This document shows positions 27,224 to 35,589 of a stretch of 42,282 nt of DNA, piece after piece. The DNA is from Sphingomonas yabuuchiae (GTDB lineage Bacteria; Pseudomonadota; Alphaproteobacteria; Sphingomonadales; Sphingomonadaceae). Each line of letters begins with the position of its first letter. The stretch's first letter is position 1. The notes under the pieces are model-generated. The model made no database searches, was not told the origin of the DNA, and was given only the letters and a program-made list of their open reading frames with translations. The stretch spans positions 1-42,282 of the forward strand of contig NZ_LDTF01000095.1 in assembly GCF_001477495.1 (NCBI RefSeq), in the 5' to 3' direction. Made by a program: the position numbers and the translations under genes.

Positions 27224-27252
27224 TTGTCCCGCCCGATCAGCCGGGCTAATGG
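27224..27252 (+). promoter_or_regulatory. tRNA-Trp promoter
   Basis: TTGTCC (27224-27229), a 17-base spacer, then TAATGG (27247-27252). The predicted start lies about six bases before the mature 5-prime end of the tRNA. Confidence 0.6.
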
Positions 27253-27264
27253 CGGCCGCCTCGC

Positions 27265-27340
27265 AGGAGTGTAGCTCAGTTGGTAGAGCATCGGTCTCCA
27301 AAACCGAGGGCCCACGGTTCGAGTCCGTGCACTCCTGCCA
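27265..27340 (+). tRNA. tRNA-Trp (anticodon CCA)
   Basis: A complete 76-base cloverleaf: acceptor AGGAGTG/CACTCCT, D-arm GCTC/GAGC, anticodon arm TCGGT-CTCCAAA-ACCGA with CCA at 27298-27300, variable GGGCC, T-arm CACGG-TTCGAGT-CCGTG, discriminator G, and an encoded CCA end. In many alphaproteobacteria this tRNA stands directly before secE-nusG; here a palindromic repeat and unrelated genes follow. Confidence 0.98.
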
Positions 27341-27402
27341 CTTTTCATGACATCGACGGATTACCCGACACTGCTTACGCGGTGGCCGTCGTTCCGTGTA
27401 CA

Positions 27403-27531
27403 TCCTCCCCGGAACGGGGAGGTGGCAGACCGCAGGTCTGACGGAGGGGGGCCTCCGCACAGGACACCCCTTGCGGTACACCCCCTCCACCACCGCTTCG
27501 CGGCGGTCCCCCTCCCCGCGAGCGGGGAGGA
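27403..27531. repeat. 129-bp modular palindromic repeat, copy C
   Basis: TCCTCCCC palindromes at both ends, a left TGGCAG...CTGACGGAGGGGG module and a right CCCCCTCCACCA...GGTCCCCCTCCCC module, in the same orientation as the copy at 37235. It lies between tRNA-Trp and a convergent gene and ends four bases before that gene's stop codon. Confidence 0.8.
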
Positions 27532-27534
27532 TTG

Positions 27535-27843
27535 TCAGTTTACCGGGCGCGGCCCGACACCTGGCGGAGTCGCGGGGTCTACTTCGTCGATCTCGTCGCC
27601 GCGATTGCCGCCACCGGCCCCTGCCCCGCTGCCATGCACCTCCCCCGTCTTCGGATCGACGGTGGCGCGCTTGCCGTTGTCGTCCGGCAGCGACGTATCC
27701 GTATTGCCCTCTCCCGGCGCGGGGGGTGTGGTGGTCACGCTGCCCGAGGGTTCCGCACGCCCCATCGCCCGCTCATCGTCGCGGTGATAGCCTTGGCCGC
27801 TATGGCCGCGATCATGGTCGAAGGGCTTTTCCTGCTCGGACAT
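27535..27843 (-). CDS. small hydrophilic, probably disordered protein
   Basis: A 102-residue protein rich in Gly, Asp, Glu, Pro, Thr and Ser with almost no hydrophobic residues, so it is likely disordered. It starts MSEQEKPFDHDRGHSGQGYH. AAAGGAGA eight bases before the ATG at 27841-27843 and ordinary third-position GC bias support a real gene. There is no signal peptide and no family I recognise. The composition is reminiscent of small stress or hydrophilin-like proteins, but that is only a resemblance. It lies between repeat C and a terminator. Confidence 0.65.
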   Translation of the reverse strand: MSEQEKPFDHDRGHSGQGYHRDDERAMGRAEPSGSVTTTPPAPGEGNTDTSLPDDNGKRATVDPKTGEVHGSGAGAGGGNRGDEIDEVDPATPPGVGPRPVN

Positions 27844-27900
27844 GCATGGTCTCCTTTGGCCCGTTCAACGGGGCTGGGGAGACGCCGTTCCCCCAAATGC

Positions 27901-27937
27901 AAAAGGGGCACCCACCGCCATGGTGGGCGCCCCTTTT
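27901..27937. terminator. bidirectional terminator after trcR
   Basis: AAAAGGGGCACCCACC and GGTGGGCGCCCCTTTT form a 16-bp stem with one mismatch. On the minus strand it ends trcR transcription before the next small gene. Confidence 0.85.
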
Positions 27938-27957
27938 CGTCGAGCTGTCGCCGGCGC

Positions 27958-28635
27958 TCAGCTGCGGAACAGTGAGTGCGGGTCGATCACATCGTCATGA
28001 TGGCCGACCGAGTCGACGTCGCGGCTCTGCTGTTCGCGCTCGGCGCGCAGCGAGGCGAGCAGGGCTTCGCGGTCGCCTTCCAGACGGGTGTCGGTCGGCT
28101 GCGCCTCGGCATTGCCGCCGGTCGCCTTGGCCGCCTTGGCCACCGCCGAGTCCAGCTCGCGCTGGGTGGTCAGGCCCAGGGTCACCGGGTCCTTCGGGGT
28201 GATGTTGGCGATGTTCCAGTGGCTGCGGTCGCGGATCGCGGCAATCGTCGTGCGGGTCGTGCCGATCAGGTTCGAGATCGCGCCGTCCGAGATTTCCGGG
28301 TGGTTGCGAATGATCCAGGCGATGCCGTCCGGCTTGTCCTGCCGCTTGCTGACCGGCGTGTAGCGCGGGCCCTTGGTGCGGCGGACCTGTTCGGGGCCCT
28401 TGGTCATCTTCATGCGGTAATCGGGGTTGGCCTGCGCCTTCTCGATCTCGCTCTGGTTCAGCTCGTGCGCACGCACGGGGTCACGGCCGGTCAGCTTGGT
28501 CGCCGCCGTGTCGTCGGCGATCGCCTGGACTTCCAGGATGTGGAGGCCGCAGAAATCCGCGATCTGCTCGAACGAGAGCGACGTATTGTCGACCAGCCAG
28601 GAAGCGGTCGCATGGGGCATGAGCGGCTGGGCCAC
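27958..28635 (-). CDS. trcR: cell cycle transcriptional regulator TrcR (DUF1013)
   Basis: A DUF1013 protein characteristic of alphaproteobacteria, named TrcR from Caulobacter, where it associates with RNA polymerase and acts in cell-cycle transcription. The 225-residue product starts MAQPLMPHATASWLVDNTSL. It has LSFEQIADFCGLHILEVQAI (an HTH-like segment), then IAWIIRNHPEISDGAISNLI and GTTRTTIAAIRDRSHWN, which form a second HTH-like unit. The GTG at 28633-28635 is chosen: GGAG at 28644-28647 is eight bases upstream and the conserved MAQPLMP start follows. The GTG at 28642 would overlap that ribosome site. A hairpin with a U-tract ends just upstream of the start. Confidence 0.93.
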   Translation of the reverse strand: MAQPLMPHATASWLVDNTSLSFEQIADFCGLHILEVQAIADDTAATKLTGRDPVRAHELNQSEIEKAQANPDYRMKMTKGPEQVRRTKGPRYTPVSKRQDKPDGIAWIIRNHPEISDGAISNLIGTTRTTIAAIRDRSHWNIANITPKDPVTLGLTTQRELDSAVAKAAKATGGNAEAQPTDTRLEGDREALLASLRAEREQQSRDVDSVGHHDDVIDPHSLFRS

Positions 28636-28651
28636 GGGGATCACTCCAGTC

Positions 28652-28685
28652 GGAAAATAAAAGAGCCGCCCCTCATCGGAGCGGC
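28652..28685 (-). terminator. terminator immediately upstream of trcR
   Basis: On the minus strand GCCGCTCC and GGGGCGGC form an eight-bp stem, then TCTTTTATTTT. It ends transcription from the upstream secreted-protein gene, or acts as an attenuator in the trcR leader, since only 16 bases separate the T-run from the start codon. Confidence 0.75.
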
Positions 28686-28792
28686 CGTAGCTGCGACAAA
28701 TCTAATGAAAGCCGTCCCCGAGAGCAAGGTGCGCTGCCACAAACTGCCGGGACATGGCGCGATAGACGTTGGCGACGCCCGCGTCCAGCCGG

Positions 28793-29503
28793 TCAGTTGT
28801 CGTCGTCGAATCGCCCGAAAGGCAGCGATTGCGAGGCCAGCGCCCGCGTCTTCGCCACGTCGCCGGTGCGCAGCGAGGTCAGGATGGCGGCGCAGGCGCG
28901 TTGCAGGATCCGGTCGATCGGCGTCACCGTCCCGGCGCGCACCGCCGCCTCCGCCAGGGTCCGCCCGCGCGCGTCGCGCGGGTCCAGCTCCAGCCGCAGC
29001 AGCGCCGACAGTCCCGGAAACAGCGCCCGGTCGCCGCCCAGCGCGATCGCCCGGTCGAGCGAGGCGAAGCCGACGCCCTTCTGCGCGCCCAGCGCCGCGC
29101 GACCCATGATCGCCCCCAGTTTCTTGACCGCGCCGATATGCCAGGCGCCCAGCGCGAGTTGCGCCTCGGCATCGCGCGGATTCTGCGCGACCAGCGCCTC
29201 GAACTGGCGGCGGGCGGTGATCGCGTCGCTGCGATTGCCGGTCAGCTTGGCGCGGTAGCCGAGTGCAGTGGCCCGCATCAGCAGGGATTCGTGATCGTCC
29301 GGCGTCCGCTTCAGGGCATTGGCCGCCACCATATAGGCACCCGACACCCGGCGCAGCGCGCTCGCCTCGTCGGAATCGCCGAACGACGCCTGGGTCAGCA
29401 GGTCGCGGGCCGACTGCGCTCGGGCCGGAGCGGCCATCGCCAATCCGGTCGCCAGACCCATGCAAACCAGCCCGATCCGGCCACCACGCTGCACCATCGC
29501 CAT
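28793..29503 (-). CDS. secreted helical, TPR-like protein
   Basis: A 236-residue exported protein with a signal peptide (hydrophobic residues 10-26, cleavage likely after ARAQ near 30). The mature part is all-helical with Ala-rich helices and several tetratricopeptide-like units, e.g. RRQFEALVAQNPRDAEAQLALGA with the W/LG/Y/A/F/A/P-type spacing. No catalytic motif is visible. It lies 88 bases after the quinone oxidoreductase stop codon on the same strand and may be co-transcribed with it. A periplasmic scaffold role is an inference; I do not recognise the gene. Confidence 0.75.
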   Translation of the reverse strand: MAMVQRGGRIGLVCMGLATGLAMAAPARAQSARDLLTQASFGDSDEASALRRVSGAYMVAANALKRTPDDHESLLMRATALGYRAKLTGNRSDAITARRQFEALVAQNPRDAEAQLALGAWHIGAVKKLGAIMGRAALGAQKGVGFASLDRAIALGGDRALFPGLSALLRLELDPRDARGRTLAEAAVRAGTVTPIDRILQRACAAILTSLRTGDVAKTRALASQSLPFGRFDDDN

Positions 29504-29591
29504 CCCCCATGGACTCGGCGCGGGGAGACGGCCGATCCGGTCGTGCGATCCGTTGCAATCTTTTGCAGCGGGATCAAGACCGGCGTCCCGG

Positions 29592-30626
29592 TTAGTCGGC
29601 GGCCGCCCCGTCCGCCGCCCCGTCCATCGTCAGGACGATCTTGCCCAGATGGTCGCCCGCCTCCATCCGACGATGCGCCTCGGCGGCCTCGGCCAGCGGG
29701 AAGCTGCGATCGATGACCGGGCGCAACCGCCCCTCCTCGACATGCGGCCAGACCAGCCGCGACAATTCGTCGGCGACCATCGCCTTGAAATCCCGGTCCC
29801 GCCCGCGCAGCGTCGAGCCGGTCAGGATCAGGCGGCGGCGCATGATCTCCCAGATCGAGATTTCGGCCTTGGCGCCCCGCTGCACCGCGATCGAGACGTG
29901 GCGGCCATCCTCGGCCAGACATTTCAGGTTGCGCGGCACATAATCGCCGCCGACCATGTCGAGCACGATGTCGACGCCGCGCCCCTCGGTGAAGTCCTTC
30001 ACCGCCTCGACGAAATCGACCGCCTTGTAGTTGATCGCCTTGGCCGCGCCCAGCTTTTCGGCCGCCGCGCATTTCTCGTCCGAGCCCGCCGTGACGATCA
30101 CCGTCAGCCCGAAGATGCGGCCCAGCAGGATCGCCATGGTGCCAATACCGCTGGTCCCGCCATGCACCAGCAGCGTATCGCCCTGGTCGGCATAGGCGCG
30201 CTCGAAGACGTTGGTCCACACGGTGAACAGCGTCTCGGGAAGGGCGGCGGCCTGCACCATCGACAGTCCATGGGGGACGGTCAGGCAATGGTCGGCGACC
30301 GCCACCGCATATTCGGCATAGCCGCCGCCGCCGATCAGCGCACAGACCGGCTGGCCGAGCATTTCCGGCCCCACGCCCTCACCGACCGCGACGATCTGGC
30401 CCGCGATTTCCAGCCCCGGGATCGAGGGGGCGCCCGGCGGCGGCGGGTAAAGGCCCTGGCGCTGCATGACGTCGGGCCGATTCACCCCGGCGGCGGCGAC
30501 GCGGATCAGCACCTCGCCCGCGCCCGGACTGGGCGTCGGGCGCCGGACAGGCACCAGCACCTCGGGACCGCCCGCCTCTTCGGGGTCGATGGCGGTCATC
30601 GTCGTCGGGATATCGCCGATCCCCAT
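29592..30626 (-). CDS. NAD(P)H-quinone oxidoreductase, zinc-independent MDR family (PIG3/QOR-like)
   Basis: A 344-residue medium-chain reductase with the GroES-like N-terminal domain (AAAGVNRPDVMQRQGLYPPP, residues about 47-66) and a Rossmann domain whose nucleotide motif is VHGGTSGIGTMAI near 153. The structural and catalytic zinc ligands of alcohol dehydrogenases are absent. The GLYPPPPGAP segment is typical of the PIG3-like quinone oxidoreductases. The ATG at 30624-30626 (MGIGDIPTTMTAIDPEEAGG) is preferred; an ATG nine codons in is also possible. The enzyme reduces quinones with NADPH, often as an oxidative-stress activity. Divergent from the DUF1192 gene. Confidence 0.9.
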   Translation of the reverse strand: MGIGDIPTTMTAIDPEEAGGPEVLVPVRRPTPSPGAGEVLIRVAAAGVNRPDVMQRQGLYPPPPGAPSIPGLEIAGQIVAVGEGVGPEMLGQPVCALIGGGGYAEYAVAVADHCLTVPHGLSMVQAAALPETLFTVWTNVFERAYADQGDTLLVHGGTSGIGTMAILLGRIFGLTVIVTAGSDEKCAAAEKLGAAKAINYKAVDFVEAVKDFTEGRGVDIVLDMVGGDYVPRNLKCLAEDGRHVSIAVQRGAKAEISIWEIMRRRLILTGSTLRGRDRDFKAMVADELSRLVWPHVEEGRLRPVIDRSFPLAEAAEAHRRMEAGDHLGKIVLTMDGAADGAAAD

Positions 30627-30726
30627 TCCCTCGCCAAACGTGTGCACCGGCTGCCATCCCCCATCGTCGGCTCTCGTCGCACCGTTATTGACATCGGCGG
30701 CCACCGGGTCAACGCTGCATCCCATT

Positions 30727-30921
30727 ATGGAACAGGACGATTCTCCGATCCGCCTTCCCGACGCCCTGGCCGCATTGGTCCAGACCGATCTCGATCCGCT
30801 CTCGCTCGCCGAGTTGGAGACGCGGATCGCGGTGCTGGAGCAGGAGATCGCGCGGACCCGCCGCCATATGGAGCGCGCCACGCTCCACCGCGCCAGCGCC
30901 GACGCGCTCTTCAAGCGGTGA
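30727..30921 (+). CDS. DUF1192 family small protein
   Basis: A 64-residue acidic protein, MEQDDSPIRLPDALAALVQT then LDPLSLAELETRIAVLEQEI and an arginine-rich helix. The LDPLSLxELExRIxxLExEIxR pattern is the hallmark of DUF1192, small coiled-coil proteins common in alphaproteobacteria. Their function is not established. The gene is divergent from the quinone oxidoreductase gene and 188 bases before clpA. The start is the ATG at 30727; the open frame upstream lies in the divergent gene. Confidence 0.88.
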   Translation: MEQDDSPIRLPDALAALVQTDLDPLSLAELETRIAVLEQEIARTRRHMERATLHRASADALFKR

Positions 30922-31031
30922 CGCGGGCGGGCCTCACCCGGCGCGCATGCACCCGGGCGGCCCCCTATTCGTCGCACAATGTTTTTTGCTTCGCGCGATA
31001 CGCTTTGTTCAGCGGCCGCGCGTTACACCCG

Positions 31032-31060
31032 CTTGATGCCGGGCCTCCCCGTCCCGACAT
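31032..31060 (+). promoter_or_regulatory. clpA: weak heat-shock-type promoter candidate before clpA
   Basis: CTTGAT at 31032-31037, a 15-base spacer and CCCGACAT at 31053-31060 loosely resemble an RpoH promoter. The match is poor at the -10 and the assignment rests partly on clpA often being stress-induced. Confidence 0.25.
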
Positions 31061-31109
31061 TGGTCGAAACGAGGCGTCAGTCCATGGCGCTTCGGAAGGA
31101 GTATCGTAG

Positions 31110-33428
31110 ATGCCATCTTTCGCCCCCGCGCTCGAGACCACGCTTCACAAGGCGCTGGAAGCCGCGACCGTGCGGCGCCACGAATATGCCACGCTGGAGC
31201 ACCTGCTTCTCGCGCTGATCGACGACGAACACGCCTCCAAGGTGATGGAAGCCTGCCATGTCGACACGGGCGAGTTGAAGGCGACGGTCGCCCAGTATCT
31301 CGACACCGAACTCGACGCGCTGAAGGTCGAGGCGGCGACCGACCCCTCCCCCACCAGCGGGTTCCAGCGCGTGGTCCAGCGCGCGATCCTGCACGTCCAG
31401 TCGTCGGGCCGCGACGAAGTGACCGGCGCGAACGTGCTGGTCGCGCTGTTCTCCGAACGTGAATCCTACGCCGTCTATTTCCTGCAGCAGCAGGACATGA
31501 GCCGCCTGGATGCCGTCAGCTTCATCAGCCACGGCGTCGGCAAGGGCGGCGCGACGAGCGAATCCACCCCGCCCAAGGGGGTCGAGGAGGAAAAGCCCGC
31601 CAAAGCGCCTGAGAAGGGCAAGGCGGAAAGCGCGCTCAAGCAGTTCACCGTCGACCTCAACGAAAAGGCCAAGATCGGCAAGGTCGATCCGCTGATCGGG
31701 CGCGGCCCCGAGGTGGACCGTACCGTCCAGATCCTGTGCCGCCGGTCGAAGAACAACCCGCTCTATGTGGGCGATCCCGGTGTGGGCAAGACCGCCATCG
31801 CGGAAGGCCTGGCGCGCAAGATCGTCGAGGGCGACGTTCCCGAGGTGCTGCTCAACGCCGTCATCTATTCGCTCGACATGGGCGCGCTGCTGGCGGGCAC
31901 GCGGTATCGCGGCGATTTCGAGGAGCGGCTCAAGGCGGTCGTCAACGAACTGGAGAAGCTGCCCCACGCGGTGCTCTTCATCGACGAGATCCACACCGTC
32001 ATCGGCGCTGGCGCGACCAGCGGCGGGGCGATGGATGCGTCGAACCTGCTCAAGCCCGCTCTGTCGGGCGGCACGATCCGCTGCATCGGCTCGACCACCT
32101 ATAAGGAGTTCCGCAATCACTTCGAAAAGGACCGCGCCCTGCTGCGCCGGTTCCAGAAGATCGACGTGAACGAACCGACGATCGAGGATACGATCAAGAT
32201 CCTGGCAGGGCTCCGCTCGGCGTTCGAGGATCACCATCAGGTCAAGTACACCCCCGATGCGATCAAGTCGGCGGTCGAGCTGTCGGCGCGCTACATCAAC
32301 GACCGCAAGCTGCCCGACAAGGCGATCGACGTGATCGACGAGGTCGGCGCGATGCAGATGCTGGTGCCGGTCAGCAAGCGCAAGAAGACGATCACGCCCA
32401 AGGAGATCGAGGCCGTGATCGCCACCATGGCGCGCATCCCGCCGAAAAGCGTGTCGACCGACGACCGCCAGCAGCTGGAAACGCTGGAAACCGACCTGAA
32501 GCGCGTGGTGTTCGGCCAAAACGCTGCGATCGAGAATCTGTCCTCGGCGATCAAGCTCAGCCGGGCGGGCCTTCGCGATCCGGACAAGCCGATCGGCAAC
32601 TATCTGTTCACCGGCCCCACCGGCGTCGGCAAGACCGAGGTCGCGCGCCAGCTGGCGACGATCCTGGGCATTCCGCTCCAGCGGTTCGACATGTCCGAAT
32701 ATATGGAGCGTCACTCGGTCAGCCGCCTGATCGGTGCCCCCCCGGGCTATGTCGGTTATGATCAGGGCGGTCTGCTGACCGATGCGGTCGACCAGAATCC
32801 GCATTCGGTGCTGCTGCTCGACGAGATCGAGAAGGCGCATCCCGATCTGTTCAACATCCTGTTGCAGGTGATGGACAATGGGAAGCTGACCGATCACCAC
32901 GGCAAGACGGTCGATTTCCGCAACACGATCCTGATCATGACGACCAATGCGGGAGCCGCCGACATGGCGCGCGAGACGGTCGGCTTCGGCACTCTCACCC
33001 GCGAGGGCGAGGACGAGCAGGCGGTGCAGAAGATGTTTACGCCGGAATTCCGCAACCGCCTGGATGCGATCGTGCCCTTCGGCTACCTGCCGCCCGAGGT
33101 CGTGGCGCGAGTGGTGGACAAGTTCATCCTCCAGCTCGAACTCCAGCTGGCCGACCGTCACGTCCATATCAGCCTGGACGAGGCGGCGAAGAGCTGGCTC
33201 ACCGAAAAGGGCTATGACCGTCTGTATGGCGCGCGTCCGATGGGCCGCCTGATCCAGGAGAAGATCAAGCAGCCGCTGGCGGAGGAACTGTTGTTCGGCA
33301 AGCTGGTCCATGGCGGCGAAGTGACGGTGAAGATGAAGGACGGCGCGCTGTCCTTCGCGATCGAACCGGCGGCGCCCAAGAAGCCGCGCAAGAAGGGTGG
33401 CAAGCCTGCCGCGATCGACGCAAACTGA
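31110..33428 (+). CDS. clpA: ATP-dependent Clp protease ATPase subunit ClpA
   Basis: ClpA unfolds N-degron and SsrA-tagged substrates and feeds them to ClpP. The 772-residue product has the double Clp_N repeat (residues 1-145), AAA-1 with Walker A GDPGVGKT at 221-228 and Walker B VLFIDEIH, then AAA-2 with Walker A GPTGVGKT near 501-508 and Walker B VLLLDEIEKAH. It lacks the ClpB middle coiled coil. V624-G625-F626 lies in the loop that binds ClpP (IGL/IGF type). A Lys/Ala/Pro-rich basic tail ends it. GAAGGAG precedes the ATG. The adaptor gene clpS, often adjacent, is not here. Confidence 0.98.
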   Translation: MPSFAPALETTLHKALEAATVRRHEYATLEHLLLALIDDEHASKVMEACHVDTGELKATVAQYLDTELDALKVEAATDPSPTSGFQRVVQRAILHVQSSGRDEVTGANVLVALFSERESYAVYFLQQQDMSRLDAVSFISHGVGKGGATSESTPPKGVEEEKPAKAPEKGKAESALKQFTVDLNEKAKIGKVDPLIGRGPEVDRTVQILCRRSKNNPLYVGDPGVGKTAIAEGLARKIVEGDVPEVLLNAVIYSLDMGALLAGTRYRGDFEERLKAVVNELEKLPHAVLFIDEIHTVIGAGATSGGAMDASNLLKPALSGGTIRCIGSTTYKEFRNHFEKDRALLRRFQKIDVNEPTIEDTIKILAGLRSAFEDHHQVKYTPDAIKSAVELSARYINDRKLPDKAIDVIDEVGAMQMLVPVSKRKKTITPKEIEAVIATMARIPPKSVSTDDRQQLETLETDLKRVVFGQNAAIENLSSAIKLSRAGLRDPDKPIGNYLFTGPTGVGKTEVARQLATILGIPLQRFDMSEYMERHSVSRLIGAPPGYVGYDQGGLLTDAVDQNPHSVLLLDEIEKAHPDLFNILLQVMDNGKLTDHHGKTVDFRNTILIMTTNAGAADMARETVGFGTLTREGEDEQAVQKMFTPEFRNRLDAIVPFGYLPPEVVARVVDKFILQLELQLADRHVHISLDEAAKSWLTEKGYDRLYGARPMGRLIQEKIKQPLAEELLFGKLVHGGEVTVKMKDGALSFAIEPAAPKKPRKKGGKPAAIDAN

Positions 33429-33456
33429 TCGACTGCACCAAAATGGTGACGATTGA

Positions 33457-33488
33457 AGAAGGGCCGGGTGGCGACACCCGGCCCTTTT
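33457..33488 (+). terminator. terminator after clpA
   Basis: GAAGGGCCGGGTG and CACCCGGCCCTTTTC form a perfect stem with a GCGA tetraloop, followed by four T residues, about 30 bases after the clpA stop codon. Confidence 0.93.
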
Positions 33489-33584
33489 CATGTGCATTTT
33501 AGGCTGTCTCATCCATGAGGCGCGGTGATACATGCAATCTGTGTTACGCCGCCGTTAACTCTATTTTCGGCCTTTCACAGACAG

Positions 33585-35366
33585 ATGGACCACATGAAGG
33601 GCGCTTGGCCGATCACGATAGGCGCGTTGCTGCTGGCGGTGCTGGCAGTTCTGTGGCCGTTGGCGGACGCCCAGGCCCAGGTCGGCCAGAGCCTGACCAC
33701 CTGTATTCGCCCGATCCGCGCGGGCGACGATGCCCGCACCCAACTGACCCAGCCGCGCGGTTTCGATTGCACCGGCGACCAGTCCGCCTATGGCGTCGGC
33801 GATTTCTGGGTCCTCTCGCAACCGCTGCCGCCGGTGGCGGGCGACCTTCGCGACCGCCTGGCCGTCAGCTTCGCCAGCACGTGGCAGGACGCGACGGCGC
33901 TGCACATCCTGTATGCCGATGGGAAAATCCGTACCGTCGCCTTCACCAGCGCGACGACTGCCCCCTATCTGCTGCTCGGCCCGATGATCGCGGTGCCCCT
34001 GCCCCATGAGGGGACCCGGCCCGTGCGGATCCTGTGGGAAGCACACGGCGCGGCCAATATGCGCGGCGTCGTGCGCGGCGCCCGGATCGGCATCCATGCC
34101 GACATGCTGGCGGTCGAGTCCTCGCTCGGACTGATCTATGGCGTCATCATCGGCGTCGTGGTCGGCCTGGCGGTGTACAACATGGCCCTGTGGCCAGCGC
34201 TCCGCCAGCCGCTCCAGCCGGTCTATTGCCTGCTGCTGTTCTTCATCACCGGCTATACCCTGTCCTCCTCGGGGCTGATCGGCCAGTGGCTGCCTTGGCT
34301 CGACAATAACGAGCGGCATCGATGGAACGCGATCATGCTGGGCGGGGTCGCGATGACCCTGGTCATCTTCTCGCGCCATTTCTTCGAACGGAAGGTGTTC
34401 TCAGGCTGGCTCGACCGCATGGCGGTGATCTGTTTCATCCTGATCGCCATTCCCAACATCGCCTTCGCGCTGCTCGCTCCGCGCTGGATCATCGCACTGG
34501 ATCAGGCGGTGCTGATGGGCTTCATGGTGCTGCTGATCTTCCTGATCGCGGTGCTGGCGCGGGCCTGGCGGCGGCGGAGCAATTTCCTGTGGGCCTTCGC
34601 CATCGCCTGGGGCACGCCGATCGGGCTGGCGATGTTCCGGGTACTCAACGCGCTGCACCTGATCGAGTGGCGGCCCTGGATCGACCAGTCGACCGTGTTG
34701 TCGATGGGGGTTGAGGCGCTGATCGCCAGCCTGGGCGTCGCCTATCGCATCTACCTGCTCAGCCGCGAACGCGATCTGGCGCGCGCCGACGAACGGGTGG
34801 CGCGCCGTCTGGCCGATACCGATCCGCTGACCGGGCTGTTCAACCGCCGCGCCTTCCTGGAACAGGCGATCGGGCGGAGCGGTCCGCAGACGCTGATCCT
34901 GGCGGATATTGATCATTTCAAGCGGATCAACGACACGCTGGGCCATGACGGTGGCGACGAGGTGCTGCGCATCTTTGCCCGGACGCTGGGCGAGGCGGTG
35001 GGCCTCGACATGCTGGTCGCCCGGATCGGCGGCGAGGAGTTCGCGCTGCTGGCCGATGCCGAACGCGCGCCCGACCCCGAAACGCTGCTCGCCCGGCTGC
35101 GCGGCACCGGCTATCCGTCGGGGCTGACCGTCACGGCCAGCCTGGGGTTGTGCACCGGCCCGATTGCCGACGAGTCGGACTGGCGCCTGTTGTACCGCGA
35201 GGCGGATCAGGCCCTGTTTGCCGCCAAGGACGGCGGGCGCGACCGCGCCTGCTGGGGTGTCCCGATCGACCCCGCACCGCCGCCGAGCGGCCTATTGCCC
35301 GCGATCCGCCCGCATCGTAAGACGGTGCACAAGGGGAAGGGACTGTGCGCGAACGGCGGATCATGA
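33585..35366 (+). CDS. membrane-bound diguanylate cyclase (7TM-DISM sensor plus GGDEF)
   Basis: A 593-residue sensor that should make cyclic di-GMP from two GTP. A signal peptide ends near ADAQAQ (residue 32). A beta-rich periplasmic domain of DISM type runs to about 175 and contains two Cys that could pair. Seven hydrophobic segments lie between about 185 and 390, and a coiled coil leads to the GGDEF domain (about 415-575). The active site is RIGGEEFALL, with DIDHFKRINDTLGHDGGDEV upstream, so catalysis is expected. No RxxD inhibitory site precedes GGEEF (the place reads VGLD). The first ATG of the MDHMKGAWPI start is used. Confidence 0.92.
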   Translation: MDHMKGAWPITIGALLLAVLAVLWPLADAQAQVGQSLTTCIRPIRAGDDARTQLTQPRGFDCTGDQSAYGVGDFWVLSQPLPPVAGDLRDRLAVSFASTWQDATALHILYADGKIRTVAFTSATTAPYLLLGPMIAVPLPHEGTRPVRILWEAHGAANMRGVVRGARIGIHADMLAVESSLGLIYGVIIGVVVGLAVYNMALWPALRQPLQPVYCLLLFFITGYTLSSSGLIGQWLPWLDNNERHRWNAIMLGGVAMTLVIFSRHFFERKVFSGWLDRMAVICFILIAIPNIAFALLAPRWIIALDQAVLMGFMVLLIFLIAVLARAWRRRSNFLWAFAIAWGTPIGLAMFRVLNALHLIEWRPWIDQSTVLSMGVEALIASLGVAYRIYLLSRERDLARADERVARRLADTDPLTGLFNRRAFLEQAIGRSGPQTLILADIDHFKRINDTLGHDGGDEVLRIFARTLGEAVGLDMLVARIGGEEFALLADAERAPDPETLLARLRGTGYPSGLTVTASLGLCTGPIADESDWRLLYREADQALFAAKDGGRDRACWGVPIDPAPPPSGLLPAIRPHRKTVHKGKGLCANGGS

Positions 35367-35542
35367 TGGCTGGACTGGTGCTGGCGCTGATCGCGCTGGC
35401 CTATCGCCATCCCACGGCCGATGTCCGCCTCATCACCCACGACCTGACCGACCGCTCGCCCCGCCGGGTGCAGGCCGCACTCGACCTGGGCCTGTTCGGT
35501 GTGTCGTTTCTCTACACCTGGACCGTCAACCGCCTGCGCTGA
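35363..35542 (+). CDS. micro-membrane protein coupled to the diguanylate cyclase
   Basis: A 59-residue product starting MMAGLVLALIALAYRHPTAD, with two short hydrophobic segments (residues 3-14 and about 42-54) joined by a charged loop. ATG overlaps the cyclase stop codon as ATGA, so translation is likely coupled. A GTG at 35345 with AAGGGGAAGGGA before it would add six residues and is a fair alternative. No family is recognised; a role alongside the cyclase is inferred from position only. Confidence 0.6.
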   Translation: MMAGLVLALIALAYRHPTADVRLITHDLTDRSPRRVQAALDLGLFGVSFLYTWTVNRLR

Positions 35543-35589
35543 GCGCGACGCTGCTTGCGCACCCGCCGGGCGTGACGCATAGCGGCGTC

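Larger units (their letters stand above)
26961..27264. other. 304-base divergent intergenic region between rpsL and tRNA-Trp
   Basis: No gene is seen. It must hold the rpsL promoter, for which I find only weak candidates (an AATAGG near 27050 on the minus strand without a good -35). It also holds the tRNA-Trp promoter and an eight-bp dyad at 27199-27217. The region is slightly more AT-rich than the genes. Confidence 0.6.

Noticed and set aside
27265..27534. The tRNA-Trp 3-prime end as an attachment site of an integrated element
   Set aside because: No integrase, no direct copy of the tRNA end and no change of codon use follow; only a dispersed repeat and ordinary genes.
31077..33533. An 818-codon open frame opposite clpA
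   Set aside because: Antisense shadow of clpA, with low-complexity Arg/Asp/His-rich sequence and no motif. The clpA frame has all expected AAA+ motifs.
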